Shown here in pieces: positions 12,717-13,449 of a stretch of DNA of 13,449 nt. The DNA is from Lachnospiraceae bacterium UBA3845 (GTDB lineage Bacteria; Bacillota; Clostridia; Lachnospirales; Lachnospiraceae). The number at the start of each line of letters is the position of its first letter. Within the stretch, counting starts at the first letter, position 1. Location: positions 1-13,449 of the forward strand of contig DGHP01000072.1 of the NCBI GenBank assembly GCA_002392705.1. Direction: 5' to 3'. The translations under genes were made by a program, and so were the position numbers. Below the pieces are notes generated by a model. The model worked only from the letters and a program-made list of their open reading frames with translations, did not search any database and was not told the origin of the DNA.

Positions 12717-13449
12717 ATGATTTACAGAAATTTTCAGGGGATGAAGTTATCCGCACTTGGCTTCGGCGCTATGCGTCTGCCTGTAATTGACGGTGATGAC
12801 GGGAGAATCGACGAAGCAGCGGCGCTTCGTATGGTCGATACTGCCATGCAGAATGGTATCAACTACTATGATACAGCGTGGGGATATCATGGAGAGAATT
12901 CAGAACTGGTTATGGGCAAAGCGCTGTCACGCTATCCGAGGGACAGTTTCTATGTGGCCACGAAGTTTCCCGGTTATGACCCTTCCAACTGGGGCAGAGT
13001 GGAGGAGATCTTTGAGCGGCAGCTTAAGAAACTGGGCGTTGACTATTTCGATTTTTATCTCTTCCATAATGTATGCGAGATGAATATCGACGCCTATCTG
13101 GACGATGAAAAGTATGGGATCTACAGCTATCTCATGAAGCAGAAACAGAACGGAAGAATCAGGCATCTCGGCTTTTCCTGCCACGGAAACATGCCTGTGC
13201 TTCAGCGCTTTCTGGATGCCTATGGCAGGGATATGGAGTTCTGCCAGCTGCAGCTGAACTATCTGGACTGGACCTTCCAGAATGGCAGGGAGAAGGTGGC
13301 ACTGCTGGATCAGCAGAACATTCCGGTATGGGTTATGGAGCCTCTCCGCGGCGGCAAACTGGCCAGACTGGATTCCGGCTATGAAGCGCAGCTGAAGGCG
13401 CTCAGACCGGACGAGGAGATTCCGGCCTGGGCTTTCCGCTTCCTGCAGA
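12717..13449 (+). CDS. Aldo/keto reductase (partial, runs off the window)
   Basis: The first 244 residues are present with no stop. The N-terminal barrel has the AKR tetrad D52 and Y57 (YYDTAWGYHG), K83 (VATKFPG) and H117 (YLFHN), and LGFSCHG (about 155-161) fits the barrel's middle strands. The family reduces carbonyls with NAD(P)H. The MIYRNFQGMKLSALGFGAMRLP opening, shortened here as YRNFQGMKLSALGFG, resembles the clostridial branch of about 370 residues that often ends in a ferredoxin-like 4Fe-4S domain; that end lies outside the window, so this is inference. AAAGGAGG (12701-12708) sits eight bases before ATG 12717, an excellent ribosome site, with a second SD-like GAAGGAG just upstream at 12692-12698. 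Confidence 0.93.
   Translation, partial: MIYRNFQGMKLSALGFGAMRLPVIDGDDGRIDEAAALRMVDTAMQNGINYYDTAWGYHGENSELVMGKALSRYPRDSFYVATKFPGYDPSNWGRVEEIFERQLKKLGVDYFDFYLFHNVCEMNIDAYLDDEKYGIYSYLMKQKQNGRIRHLGFSCHGNMPVLQRFLDAYGRDMEFCQLQLNYLDWTFQNGREKVALLDQQNIPVWVMEPLRGGKLARLDSGYEAQLKALRPDEEIPAWAFRFLQ

Noticed and set aside
1..13449. Search by eye for CRISPR arrays, tRNAs, rRNAs, insertion sequences and prophage genes
   Set aside because: No regularly spaced repeats, cloverleaf, transposase motif or terminal inverted repeats with target duplication were found.

Overview
The window reads as chromosomal DNA of a moderately GC-rich Bacillota bacterium, most likely a gut-type Clostridia/Lachnospiraceae relative. 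This rests on purine-rich Shine-Dalgarno sites at several starts (AAAGGAGG before 12717), sigma-70-like promoters with extended -10 elements, U-tailed hairpin terminators, a long-type PPi-dependent phosphofructokinase, a cytoplasmic GH20 hexosaminidase and an AraC regulator of the GHSYGP type. No insertion sequence, phage gene, tRNA, rRNA or CRISPR array was seen.

Layout. 1-137: tail of an upstream gene and its terminator. 138-1371: a promoter with a long folded leader, then a protein with two cyclic-nucleotide-binding domains, closed by a strong terminator. 1372-3749 (minus strand): a PAS/class III nucleotidyl cyclase converging on that receptor, preceded on the same strand by a TIM-barrel sugar isomerase/epimerase-like gene with its own good promoter. 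3750-5784: long PPi-phosphofructokinase, a GC-rich hairpin-bearing spacer and a 16-bp terminator. 5785-9798: an ABC-F ATPase (Uup type) and a GH20 protein fused to a GNAT-like acyltransferase module, closed by a 13-bp hairpin. 9799-10828: a spacer with a nested hairpin and an AraC-family regulator broken by one frameshift. 10829-11464: a small protein with an Lsm/SH3-like N-terminus and acidic C-terminal segment. 11465-12416: a promoter, a short-chain dehydrogenase and a terminator. 12417-13449: a hairpin-rich 300-base leader, then an aldo/keto reductase that runs off the window.

How the genes may work together. The clearest functional link is at the left: a cyclase that makes a cyclic nucleotide beside a protein built only of cyclic-nucleotide-binding domains suggests a small cNMP signalling module whose nucleotide (cAMP or cGMP) is uncertain from the sequence. 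The middle and right hold carbohydrate metabolism (PPi-PFK, GH20, sugar isomerase-like, SDR, AKR) plus an AraC regulator that could once have controlled the adjacent GH20 gene. The most unusual observations are the cNMP pair, the GH20-acyltransferase fusion, the structured leader before the aldo/keto reductase, and the AraC frameshift.
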